A program made the position numbers and the translations under genes. Of a stretch of 64,000 nucleotides of DNA, positions 1 through 6,920 are shown in pieces. The notes under the pieces were generated by a model. The model ran no database searches, was not told the origin of the DNA, and worked only from the letters and a program-made list of their open reading frames with translations. Source of the stretch: Methanoregulaceae archaeon (GTDB lineage Bacteria; Armatimonadota; Fimbriimonadia; Fimbriimonadales; Fimbriimonadaceae); contig JADZEW010000013.1 in NCBI GenBank assembly GCA_020850325.1, forward strand, positions 1 through 64,000. The letters are read 5' to 3'. The stretch's first letter is position 1. Each line of letters opens with the position of its first letter.

Positions 1-135
1 CCCAAGATAGCGTTCGACTCCCGCCGCGGACGACGCGTGCACACTCTCGCTATGGGCCTCGATTAGCCCAAGGGGAATCGTGCCTTCCCGCGTCGTTCCC
101 GACTCGCAGTGTTTTACTAGGGGAGGACTCTGACA
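1..135. other. No gene recognised at left edge
   Basis: This stretch lies beyond the 3' end of the minus-strand DUF4139-like gene. A short stem (53-57 with 66-70) is visible. A TTCGACT heptamer near base 14 recalls a tRNA T-loop, but the flanking bases do not form the five-pair stem. No coding region or terminator with a T-run was seen. Confidence 0.4.
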
Positions 136-1641
136 TCACCGCAAGTACAGCTTGCTCGTGTACTTGACGTCACGCTGCTCGCCTGCTTTGAGATCGAGGG
201 TCCACACCAGCCGACTCGTCGGGTTCACTTCGCGTAGTCCCTTCGCGACCTTGGTGATCACCGGATTCGCATCGGACTCGGTGATCTCGCCTGTGATCGA
301 CTTGGTGATCCGCATCGTGACGGCCTGATTCTTGAAGTTTCGGATCGACAGGGTGCCCTGCAGAGTCACGAGATCATAAACGTTGCTCGTGTTCGGTATG
401 CGAAGCGCCCCACGCTCTCGCGTCAGTTCTTGCTCCGTGGCTTCCACGCGAATGTCCAGCGCTTTCGACATCTTGACCAGAAACTCGGCATCCGCCGGCG
501 TGTACATCAGCGTGTCTTGGCCCATCAGTTGGCCGTCTTTGTAGACGCTTGCGGGAGCCGTGGTGAGCGGCTGGCCGCTCGTATTCTTCAACTTGAGACT
601 GTGCCACACGTCGCTCGGACCATCCGGCATCGGCCGATACTCGCTGTTGTTGTAGACCGTGTCCGGCAGGTCAACCGTATAGAGGTGGGTGTAGTCGCTC
701 TTCGCCGTGAAGAGGATGTAGAACGCTCGGTCGCTCTTCTTGAGCGTCACGCCTGAACGCTTGTAGAAGAACAAGTCCTCGGCGAGGTCGGTCGACGAAA
801 AGCCGGGGGCAAAGCCCCCACCGAAATCGGCGGCGGGGGCCGCGTTCTGCGTCATGACTTCGCGTCGGCCGGCGAAAGAATCGCGTGGGATACCCACGGA
901 TCCGAGGAACTGAGTGAACTGGTCAACGCTCTGGCCGCTAAGCAGCGGCTCCATCACCGTCGCCCACGGTACGTTCGGGAAGCCTGTTACCAGCCGGAGC
1001 TCTGCGTTACTGAAATCACCGAGGTCGTTCAGCACGGTGGCCTTCGAGGTCATCGATAGGGTCTTATCGTCGCTGATGTCGAACGCATAGGCAGGCGACC
1101 ACGTCATGCCGCGTTCAAGCCCATAGAGCATGATCTCGCCGGTTCCCCGCGTCTTGAACCGCATCACGCGTTCCTTGGACTTGCGGCTCATCGACGTCAC
1201 GGGTCCATCGGTGACCGTCAGCATGCGGACTTCTCCGCGAGGCACCGTCGAGATCTGGCCCTTGCGGTCCAGGATCAGCGTATCGCCCGCCACGTGCATT
1301 AGTTTCCCTTGCAGGATGCCAAGGCTCACCGTTTGAAGCGTCACCATCTTGCCGACATTCCACTGGAGGAACTCGTCGAAGGAACTTGGCTTTGCGCTGG
1401 TGGTCTTGTCGACCTGCGTGGTCACCACCTCTTCGATCTTGAGGTCTCCCGTCGTCGTGATCCAGAAGCTGCCGAGCGCCGCCTGCGGGATGTCGGCGAT
1501 CGTCGTGCCGTCGCCTCGAACGGAGACCTTGCGGACGACCATGGCGTAGCCGTTCTTGAACAGCGCGGCGGACTCGATCTTGGTGGATGCGGCGGGTGCC
1601 TGGGCGAAAACGCCGGACAACGCGAGAGTAGCGAGGATCAT
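136..1641 (-). CDS. Secreted DUF4139-like protein
   Basis: 501 aa. Residues 1-14 form a short hydrophobic signal peptide ending before AQAPAAS. Residues 165-230 resemble the core of DUF4139 proteins: a GTGEIMLYGLERGMTWSPAY segment, then strands and an LRLVTGFPNVPWA motif close to the family's L-S/T-G-P pattern. The rest is predicted beta-rich. A disordered Ala/Gly/Phe-rich stretch lies near residues 265-280. The role of this family is not established, and export to the periplasm or cell surface is inferred from the signal peptide. The gene is transcribed alone, with about 45 bp separating it from the next gene upstream. Confidence 0.7.
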   Translation of the reverse strand: MILATLALSGVFAQAPAASTKIESAALFKNGYAMVVRKVSVRGDGTTIADIPQAALGSFWITTTGDLKIEEVVTTQVDKTTSAKPSSFDEFLQWNVGKMVTLQTVSLGILQGKLMHVAGDTLILDRKGQISTVPRGEVRMLTVTDGPVTSMSRKSKERVMRFKTRGTGEIMLYGLERGMTWSPAYAFDISDDKTLSMTSKATVLNDLGDFSNAELRLVTGFPNVPWATVMEPLLSGQSVDQFTQFLGSVGIPRDSFAGRREVMTQNAAPAADFGGGFAPGFSSTDLAEDLFFYKRSGVTLKKSDRAFYILFTAKSDYTHLYTVDLPDTVYNNSEYRPMPDGPSDVWHSLKLKNTSGQPLTTAPASVYKDGQLMGQDTLMYTPADAEFLVKMSKALDIRVEATEQELTRERGALRIPNTSNVYDLVTLQGTLSIRNFKNQAVTMRITKSITGEITESDANPVITKVAKGLREVNPTSRLVWTLDLKAGEQRDVKYTSKLYLR

Positions 1642-1685
1642 CGCCGTTCTGACGGACGAGTAGTCGAGTTGGTTTCTCAGTCCTT

Positions 1686-2066
1686 CTAGGCTAGTCCATT
1701 AACCACGCGCTTGATGCCATTCTTGAGGTGCTCTTCGCCGAAGTTGATCAGCAATCCCAAGCGAAGATCAGCTAGCCTCAGGTGCGAAAGGAGGATCTTG
1801 TAGGCCACAGCCGGCACCAACTCAATGGACTTCAGTTCGACTTCCACACAACGCTCAACGACCAGATCGGCTCGGAAGCCATCCTCCAGTTTGTGACCCT
1901 TGTAGATCAGCGGGATGGCCTTCTGCCGCTCGACATGGAGTCCGGCAACCGTCAGTTCATAGAAGAGTGCGGTCTCGTAGACGGATTCCAGAAGTCCCGG
2001 GCCGAGCGTTGTGTGAACTTCAAAGGCTGCGTTCAAGACACGGGAGGCAACTTCGTTCTCGCGCAT
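1686..2066 (-). CDS. GxxExxY family protein
   Basis: 126 aa. The family signature is visible as GPGLLESVYE at residues 22-31. It is followed by an RQKAIPLIYKG strand and an FRADLVVE...VELKS stretch that matches the D-ExK core of PD-(D/E)xK nuclease-like folds. GxxExxY genes are small, widespread and patchily distributed. Their function is unknown, and they often sit next to repeated stem-forming DNA. Here the 5' flank (2106-2182) holds a long imperfect inverted repeat, so the gene may be part of a mobile or intervening-sequence-like unit. The start has no strong ribosome-binding site. Confidence 0.85.
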   Translation of the reverse strand: MRENEVASRVLNAAFEVHTTLGPGLLESVYETALFYELTVAGLHVERQKAIPLIYKGHKLEDGFRADLVVERCVEVELKSIELVPAVAYKILLSHLRLADLRLGLLINFGEEHLKNGIKRVVNGLA

Positions 2067-2105
2067 GGAACATCATGGCATCGAAACCACAACGGGTCTC
2101 AGAGT

Positions 2106-2182
2106 CCTCTGCGACCTTCGCGACCTCTGCGTGATGCTGAGGGTATCCAACCTCACGCAAAGGACGCGAAGTGACGCAAAGG
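2106..2182. repeat. Long imperfect inverted repeat upstream of GxxExxY gene
   Basis: The left arm (2106-2134) and right arm (2153-2182) are complementary apart from about four mismatches and a one-base bulge. They enclose an 18-base loop. Both arms are built from GCAGAGG/GCGAAGG-like words (CTCTGCG, TTCGCG, ACGCAAAGG). Words of this kind are a familiar companion of GxxExxY and four-helix-bundle genes in other bacteria. A transcript would form a hairpin of nearly 30 pairs. There is no T-run, so it is not a classical terminator. Confidence 0.75.
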
Positions 2183-2217
2183 AACAGTGGGGCTGTCCAA
2201 GGTCTCCCAGCAAGGTC

Positions 2218-3060
2218 TCAGTCCACCACGTCGACCGTGACCGCGGGAACCAGACCAATCCGCGCGCCTTCGCTGAGGAGCAGCTTGATCGCCCGCACAC
2301 CCTCGTCGCCCATGTCCAGGGTTCGCTGATTCACGTACATCCCTACGAACTCATCGCTCGTCGGAGTGTCCATTCCTCGCGCGAACTGCAAGGCGTACTC
2401 CAGAGCCTCGGATCGGTGGCCAAGCGAAGCCTGGATCGACTCGCGCATGCAACGGCTGACGTCCTTCACGATGTCCTCGCCGAGGTCCTTGCGCACCACA
2501 TTGACGCCAAGCGGCAGGGGCAGACCGTTCTTCGCGTTCCACCACTTACCCATGTCGGCGATGAGCGTCAGACCCTCGCGGCCGTAAGTCAGCTGGCCCT
2601 CGTGAATGATCAGGCCAGCTGCGAAGCGGCCCTCCTGAATCGCGGGAATGATCTCATCGAAAGGTACGACCTCGTACTTCGGCTTCACATCGGGACCAAA
2701 CTGATCTTCGAAGTACAGGTTCAGCTGGAGGAACGCCGAGGTCAGCAACCCCGGCACGGCAATCACCGTCTCGCGCAGCTCCTCGGCGGTCAGCGCTCGC
2801 GTGGCAACGATCATCGGGCCGTACTGCTCGCCAAAGCTGCCACCGTGGCGCAGAAGAGCGTATTTGTCCGCCACATACGCGAAGGCATGTACGGAGATGG
2901 CGGTGGATTCGAGCTTCCCTTCCATCGCCCACTCATTGAGCGTTTGGATGTCGCGCAGGATGTGTTCGAACTCGTGCTCGGTCTGGACGGGACCCTTGGC
3001 CAGGCCCCAAAACATGAATGCGTCGTCGCTGTCCGGCGAGTGTCCGAGTCGAATCTTCAT
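2218..3060 (-). CDS. mqnD: 1,4-dihydroxy-6-naphthoate synthase (MqnD)
   Basis: 280 aa. The enzyme converts cyclic de-hypoxanthine futalosine to 1,4-dihydroxy-6-naphthoate in the futalosine pathway to menaquinone. The N-terminus MKIRLGHSPDSDDAFMFWGL is characteristic of MqnD. The rest has the two-lobed periplasmic-binding-protein-like fold, with DIQTLNEWA, HEGQLTYG and PLPLGVNVVRKDL motifs. The reading frame is open 37 codons further upstream, but that extension runs into the GNAT gene region and has no family similarity, so the ATG at 3060 was chosen. No other mqn genes are in the window. The gene follows the collar-protein operon on the same strand after a 40 bp gap and may be co-transcribed. 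Confidence 0.92.
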   Translation of the reverse strand: MKIRLGHSPDSDDAFMFWGLAKGPVQTEHEFEHILRDIQTLNEWAMEGKLESTAISVHAFAYVADKYALLRHGGSFGEQYGPMIVATRALTAEELRETVIAVPGLLTSAFLQLNLYFEDQFGPDVKPKYEVVPFDEIIPAIQEGRFAAGLIIHEGQLTYGREGLTLIADMGKWWNAKNGLPLPLGVNVVRKDLGEDIVKDVSRCMRESIQASLGHRSEALEYALQFARGMDTPTSDEFVGMYVNQRTLDMGDEGVRAIKLLLSEGARIGLVPAVTVDVVD

Positions 3061-3100
3061 CGCCAAGAGGGTACCCGCCAGGGGGGGCTCTCGACCTTGT

Positions 3101-3568
3101 CTAAGCCGGCTGGCAGCGCATCCGGTAGTACATGCCGACCTCTTCCTCGATCTCGAATCCGAAGCGCTCATAGAGCCGCCGCGCTGGATTGTTCATTTCG
3201 ACGTGAAGCACAACCGGCTTCTGCAGCGCACGCGCTCGCTCCGCGAACCCACTGACCAGCAGAGTGCCGACCCCCTGACCCCGATAGTCAGGAAGCAGCG
3301 AGATATCGACAAGCCGAAGTTCGTCCGGCAGTTCGGCCGTGATCCACTCGCCGACATCGACCCCGTCTCGCACGATGATCCGATCCTCGCCCTCCGGATA
3401 GGCCCGAGCGTAGTGGCTCCGTTGGGCACGGAACTGCATCGCCAGCAGATTGGCCAGCGCCTCGCCGGATAGCCCGGCGGCCTCAAACTCAGGCGCACGT
3501 ACCGACACAAACACGGACTCGATGAACGGCCAGTCCGCGTCGGTCGCCGGACGAAGCTCTATGTTCAA
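3101..3568 (-). CDS. GNAT family N-acetyltransferase
   Basis: 155 aa. This is a typical GNAT acyl-CoA-dependent transferase. Residues 1-10 (MNIELRPATD) form the first strand. YRGQGVGTLL at 95-104 is motif A, the pyrophosphate-binding loop for acetyl-CoA, and NNPARRLYERFGFE near 128-141 is motif B. The substrate cannot be read from the sequence. The start codon overlaps the stop of the upstream Tat-exported protein gene by 4 bp (ATGA), so it is translationally coupled to the collar-protein operon. That coupling suggests it may modify a product of the operon, but this is inference. Confidence 0.85.
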   Translation of the reverse strand: MNIELRPATDADWPFIESVFVSVRAPEFEAAGLSGEALANLLAMQFRAQRSHYARAYPEGEDRIIVRDGVDVGEWITAELPDELRLVDISLLPDYRGQGVGTLLVSGFAERARALQKPVVLHVEMNNPARRLYERFGFEIEEEVGMYYRMRCQPA

Positions 3569-4116
3569 CTGCGGCTAATGCGAAGGATCACGTAGCCACG
3601 GCGAAGCGAGCCCTGACCGTTGATCACGGGCCCACCATCGGCGTTCTCATCGAGCGAGAAGCCGCGTAGGTTGCCAAAACTGAGCACGTAGACCCCTTCA
3701 GCAAGCTGGGCCGAAGAGACCACCAGATCGTGTTCGCCGTCGATTAACTGGAGCCGAAGGTGAAGACCCTCGCGGACATCCGCTTCAAACCGAACTCTGG
3801 TGGCACCCGAAGGCGGCGCGGTCCACGCCTTGAAGGCAACTTCTTCGCCTCCCGACGTTCGAACGACCTGATCGATTCCTCGTAGCCGCGTAGGACTGCC
3901 GTACACTTCGATCTCGATTTCTGCCTGGCCCATGGCGGCACCCGTGGCTCGGGTCGAGCGCGCCTCCACGAAGCGAGTCCCATCCCAGAGTAAGAGGGTG
4001 GGCACCACTAGAGGCTTAGTTGCCGACTGCGCAAGCTGCGGCAGGGCGCCGATCGCGGTCGCGCCAGCCACAGCGGCGGCACCTTTCAGAAACTGTCTTC
4101 GTGCGATGTTGTCCAT
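3565..4116 (-). CDS. Tat-exported protein in the collar-protein operon
   Basis: 183 aa. The N-terminus has a twin-arginine signal: ARRQFLKGAA at residues 5-14, a hydrophobic stretch to about 27, and a probable AQS cleavage site. The mature part is about 155 residues, predicted beta-rich, ends in YVILRISRS and shows no catalytic motif I recognise. It is the fifth gene of the operon, 6 bp after a collar gene, and overlaps the GNAT gene by 4 bp. Folded export by Tat next to phage-tail-like collar proteins suggests an extracytoplasmic partner, but the function is unknown. Confidence 0.7.
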   Translation of the reverse strand: MDNIARRQFLKGAAAVAGATAIGALPQLAQSATKPLVVPTLLLWDGTRFVEARSTRATGAAMGQAEIEIEVYGSPTRLRGIDQVVRTSGGEEVAFKAWTAPPSGATRVRFEADVREGLHLRLQLIDGEHDLVVSSAQLAEGVYVLSFGNLRGFSLDENADGGPVINGQGSLRRGYVILRISRS

Positions 4117-4122
4117 GGTGGC

Positions 4123-4635
4123 CTAGTCTCGAGATGGGTAAATGCCCTGAAGGGCGATACATGGAACCAGAGTGAGATACGGCTGGCGGTTTTCATGCGG
4201 TTGCGACTGGCCAGCCGACCCAATCGCGTTCGCGGCCGCTGAAGCATTCGCCGTGTCGCCGTACATGCTGCGTGCCGGTGCGCCGGTAAAGGGGTTGGCG
4301 AATACACCCTGCGTCGGGTTGTTGGTAGTGGCCCGCCCGTCGGTGCCATGCAAAGAGTGGGTGTGCGCAGGCAGTTCGTTGGGCGAGATCGTATGGCCTT
4401 CGGCCCCGTACTGCATCCCCATGAAATGTTGGCCTGACGTCCCGACTCCGACGCGGCCGCCAAAGTTGGGCAGCGCGAAGTTGACCTGGCCGTTCCCACC
4501 AAACTGAGTTCCGAGCAAGGAGAACAGAGCCTGGTTCTGGTTGATCGGCAGAAGCTGCCCCAGGCAGACCGCCCAACCTCGCGGTGCGAAGTTAAACGAC
4601 ATGATCCGGATTTCGGCAAGGAAGGGTTCAGCCAT
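4123..4635 (-). CDS. Tail-collar domain protein (MdpB-like), copy 1
   Basis: 170 aa. The N-terminal half is a phage tail-collar domain (residues 5-60) with FNFAPRGWAVCLGQLLPINQ, ALFSLLGTQFGGNG and FALPNFGGR motifs. A central LPAHTHSL holds the H-x-H pair found in T4 short-tail-fibre collar folds. The C-terminus ends in the family motif CIALQGIYPSRD. It lacks a signal peptide. It belongs to the group annotated as microcystin-dependent protein MdpB, whose function is unresolved. It is one of three tandem paralogues separated by 6-12 bp. Confidence 0.9.
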   Translation of the reverse strand: MAEPFLAEIRIMSFNFAPRGWAVCLGQLLPINQNQALFSLLGTQFGGNGQVNFALPNFGGRVGVGTSGQHFMGMQYGAEGHTISPNELPAHTHSLHGTDGRATTNNPTQGVFANPFTGAPARSMYGDTANASAAANAIGSAGQSQPHENRQPYLTLVPCIALQGIYPSRD

Positions 4636-4641
4636 GGTTGT

Positions 4642-5154
4642 TTAGGGCCGGGATGGGTATATCCCCTGAAGCGCGATGCAGTAGTTGACGACAAGGGTGG
4701 GCATGTTGTTGTTGTGCGGCTGCCCTCCGCCGGTTGGCCTCACGCTACCGTCACCGAGGGTGACGTTTGCCGGGGTGGCATATCCGGGACGGCTTGGGGT
4801 CGCCGGGAGCAGGTCAGTGGGATCGACGGAGGATCCAACGCTGCTTGAACCGGACAGACCATGGGTATGCGCGGGAATCTGCGCCGTCGTTAAGCTCAGA
4901 AACTCCAATCCGGCTTCTTCGCCCAAAACCCGATCTGACAGCCCCGGGCCTTGACCCGCGCCGACCGGAGTCCGGCCCTGAAGGTCGGGAAGGCCAAAGG
5001 TCGACTGGCCGTTACCGCCAAAGTTCGTACTCAAAAGGGAAAAGAGCGCTGTATTCTGCGAGATCGCCAAGATCTGTCCTTGGCAGATGGCCCAACCTCG
5101 CGGTGCGAAGTTGAACCCGAAAGGTCTGATTTCTCCAATGAAAGCTTCTGCCAT
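4642..5154 (-). CDS. Tail-collar domain protein (MdpB-like), copy 2
   Basis: 170 aa, the same length as its two neighbours. It shows GEIRPFGFNFAPRGWAICQG at the N-terminus, ALFSLLSTNFGGNG, then LPDLQGRTPVGAGQGPGL, and IPAHTHGL around residues 95-105. The C-terminal motif is CIALQGIYPSRP. The variable part between the HTH motif and the C-terminus (about 105-150) is Ser/Gly/Pro-rich and differs most between copies, as expected for a surface-exposed tip. The gene arose by tandem duplication and is co-directional with only 6 bp before the next copy. Confidence 0.9.
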   Translation of the reverse strand: MAEAFIGEIRPFGFNFAPRGWAICQGQILAISQNTALFSLLSTNFGGNGQSTFGLPDLQGRTPVGAGQGPGLSDRVLGEEAGLEFLSLTTAQIPAHTHGLSGSSSVGSSVDPTDLLPATPSRPGYATPANVTLGDGSVRPTGGGQPHNNNMPTLVVNYCIALQGIYPSRP

Positions 5155-5166
5155 GGTTTGTCCTGT

Positions 5167-5679
5167 TCAGTTAGGTGAAGGGTAGATGCCTTCGGTCGCG
5201 ATCACGTAGTTCAGCACGGTGTACGGCTGCATGTTCGTGTGAGGAGCGTTGCCTCCCGTCGAGCCGATACTCGCGGCGGGCATCGGAACCGCAGTCGCGG
5301 GAGTTCCGCCATACGGCTTCTGGTTCGCCAGCGTGGATTTCGCCAAGACCTTGGCCGAAGGTGTGGCCGAGGTGCCATCCGCGCTGCTCACTCCAAGGGA
5401 ATGCGTATGCGCGGGGATCTGCGCGGGAGTCAACGTGACCTCCTCAAGCCCTCCTTGCTCACCAAGCATGTAAGTGCTGTTGCGGCCAAGAACGTTGCGT
5501 CCCCGGAGGTCAGGCAGGGCAAACGTGGTATGCCCATCGCCTCCGTATGTCGTGCCGATCAGTTGAAACAAGGTTTCGTACGGACCGATCGGAAGCACCT
5601 GCCCGTGGCAAAAAAGCCAACCGAGCGGAGCAAAGTTGTAGGGTACGAGTTTGATTTCGCCAACGAAAGGTAAGGACAT
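5167..5679 (-). CDS. Tail-collar domain protein (MdpB-like), copy 3
   Basis: 170 aa. It has FVGEIKLVPYNFAPLGWLFC, GTTYGGDGHTTFALPDLRGR, IPAHTHSL and the C-terminal NYVIATEGIYPSPN. It is the most diverged of the three: APLGW replaces APRGW, and IATEGIYP replaces IALQGIYP. It is the first collar gene of the operon, directly after the DUF6916 gene with an 8 bp gap. The order DUF6916 then collar genes suggests that DUF6916 acts with the collar proteins. No export signal is seen. Confidence 0.9.
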   Translation of the reverse strand: MSLPFVGEIKLVPYNFAPLGWLFCHGQVLPIGPYETLFQLIGTTYGGDGHTTFALPDLRGRNVLGRNSTYMLGEQGGLEEVTLTPAQIPAHTHSLGVSSADGTSATPSAKVLAKSTLANQKPYGGTPATAVPMPAASIGSTGGNAPHTNMQPYTVLNYVIATEGIYPSPN

Positions 5680-5687
5680 AGTTCTTC

Positions 5688-5990
5688 TCAGTTAAAGATC
5701 GCCTCATATTGGCGCGCTTCAGTCGTGATGCCCACCGGCACCAGAAACAACTCGAACTGACCCAGCCCTGCGGATTCCAAGGCATGAGTTCCCTGGGGTA
5801 GAGGCACTTCAATTGGGCCATCGAACAAAAGGCTGAAGGGTACTGCACGTCCCGGATGTCCTTGCCCCACCGCCCGTGCTTCTCTCAGTACGAGAGCGGC
5901 CGATTCTGCGCGCAACTCAAACGAAGCGCCGACCCGGGATGCAAAGTCCTCAAGCTGCACCCGATCCAACTGGAGCCCGCCTTCGGTCAT
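5688..5990 (-). CDS. DUF6916 family protein
   Basis: About 100 aa from the ATG at 5990. The start QLDRVQLEDFASRVGASFEL and the C-terminal block with PLPQGTHALESAGLGQFELF then LVPVG fit DUF6916, a small beta-rich family found beside MdpB-like collar genes. The frame is open 10 codons further (ATG at 6020), but family length favours the shorter form. Neither start has a clear ribosome-binding site. It is the leading gene of the collar operon. The family function is unknown, and a small structural or chaperone-like role is only a guess. Confidence 0.75.
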   Translation of the reverse strand: MTEGGLQLDRVQLEDFASRVGASFELRAESAALVLREARAVGQGHPGRAVPFSLLFDGPIEVPLPQGTHALESAGLGQFELFLVPVGITTEARQYEAIFN

Positions 5991-6050
5991 GGTCCAGTCT
6001 AACACGCATTGCATCAGCATGGACTAGTAACTTTGCTGGGTTTAGCCCAA

Positions 6051-6899
6051 TCATGGGCGAAAGATGAAGCCGTGTCGCGCACCCGGAACAAAGCGGAGTC
6101 CGTCCGACACGTCCTTCCAACTGACTAAGTCGGCAGACTCGACGGCTCCCCAGCGGTTGTCCATGTACCGATCGTAGTACACCCGCAGCCGATCCCCGAG
6201 GTCCAAGATGGTCGGCCCCTCTGCCCAGTGCCCAACGTCGGTAATCCTTCTCTGCACCAGTGTCCAAGGGCCAAGGGGGTGCATCGCGGTCGCAACGAAC
6301 AGGCACTTGGCCGCCGTTGGTGCCTTCGTCTCGTCCTTCCCCACCATCACCCACTGGTTCTTCCACGGAATCATCGTGGCGTCGATGCAGTTGAAACCAG
6401 GGTCCCAGAGCAGTTTCGGGGGAGCGAACGCTTTCAGGTCCGGCGTGGTGGTGTAGTAGAAACGATGGTTCAGCGGTCGGCCTTGGCCGTCCTTGTCGCC
6501 ATCGAACCGCTCGGTCTTCGTGAACTTCCCTTCTACGGTACTCGACCAAAAGATGATCAGCTTGCCCGTCTTGGGATCGACGACGGCTTCTGGGGCCCAC
6601 ACGTTGAGGCTGCCGGGAACATCCTCCATCGCCGTCACGCGTTGGATCGGCGACCAAGTCTTCAGATCCTTGGTGGTAGCGAGGCCGAACTCCGTTGTCC
6701 ACCAGCCCGTGGTCCACACCATCACGGCTTGACCCTTGAACTTCACGATGGCCGGATCCCTCATGAGCATTCCCGGCAGCGGACTCAAGATTGAGGTCGC
6801 GTCGCTCGTCCATTGCCAACCATCCGCGGACTTGGCGAGATGTGCACCGGACTCTCCGTTACCCGTGAAGTAGAGAGCAAGCATGAGCAGGGACTCCAT
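6051..6899 (-). CDS. GH43-like five-bladed beta-propeller hydrolase
   Basis: About 282 aa from the ATG at 6899; a GTG at 6917 is an alternative. MRDPAIVKF near residues 48-56, NVWAPEAVVDP and the AEGPTIL motif sit where the general base, pKa-modulating and general acid carboxylates lie in GH43/GH117-like propellers. Repeated blades (FYYTTTPDLKAF, LFVATAMHPLGPW, RVYYDRYMDNRWG) each carry an aromatic strand. The N-terminus is weakly hydrophobic, so secretion is possible. The substrate is unknown. The gene lies just downstream of the hybrid kinase gene on the same strand. Confidence 0.7.
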   Translation of the reverse strand: MESLLMLALYFTGNGESGAHLAKSADGWQWTSDATSILSPLPGMLMRDPAIVKFKGQAVMVWTTGWWTTEFGLATTKDLKTWSPIQRVTAMEDVPGSLNVWAPEAVVDPKTGKLIIFWSSTVEGKFTKTERFDGDKDGQGRPLNHRFYYTTTPDLKAFAPPKLLWDPGFNCIDATMIPWKNQWVMVGKDETKAPTAAKCLFVATAMHPLGPWTLVQRRITDVGHWAEGPTILDLGDRLRVYYDRYMDNRWGAVESADLVSWKDVSDGLRFVPGARHGFIFRP

Positions 6900-6920
6900 G
6901 CTCGTCAGTTTAGCCACTGC

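Noticed and set aside
12-28. T-arm-like GTTCGACTCCCGC at the left edge
   Set aside because: The 5' side does not pair with the 3' side, so no T-stem forms and no tRNA or tmRNA end is supported.
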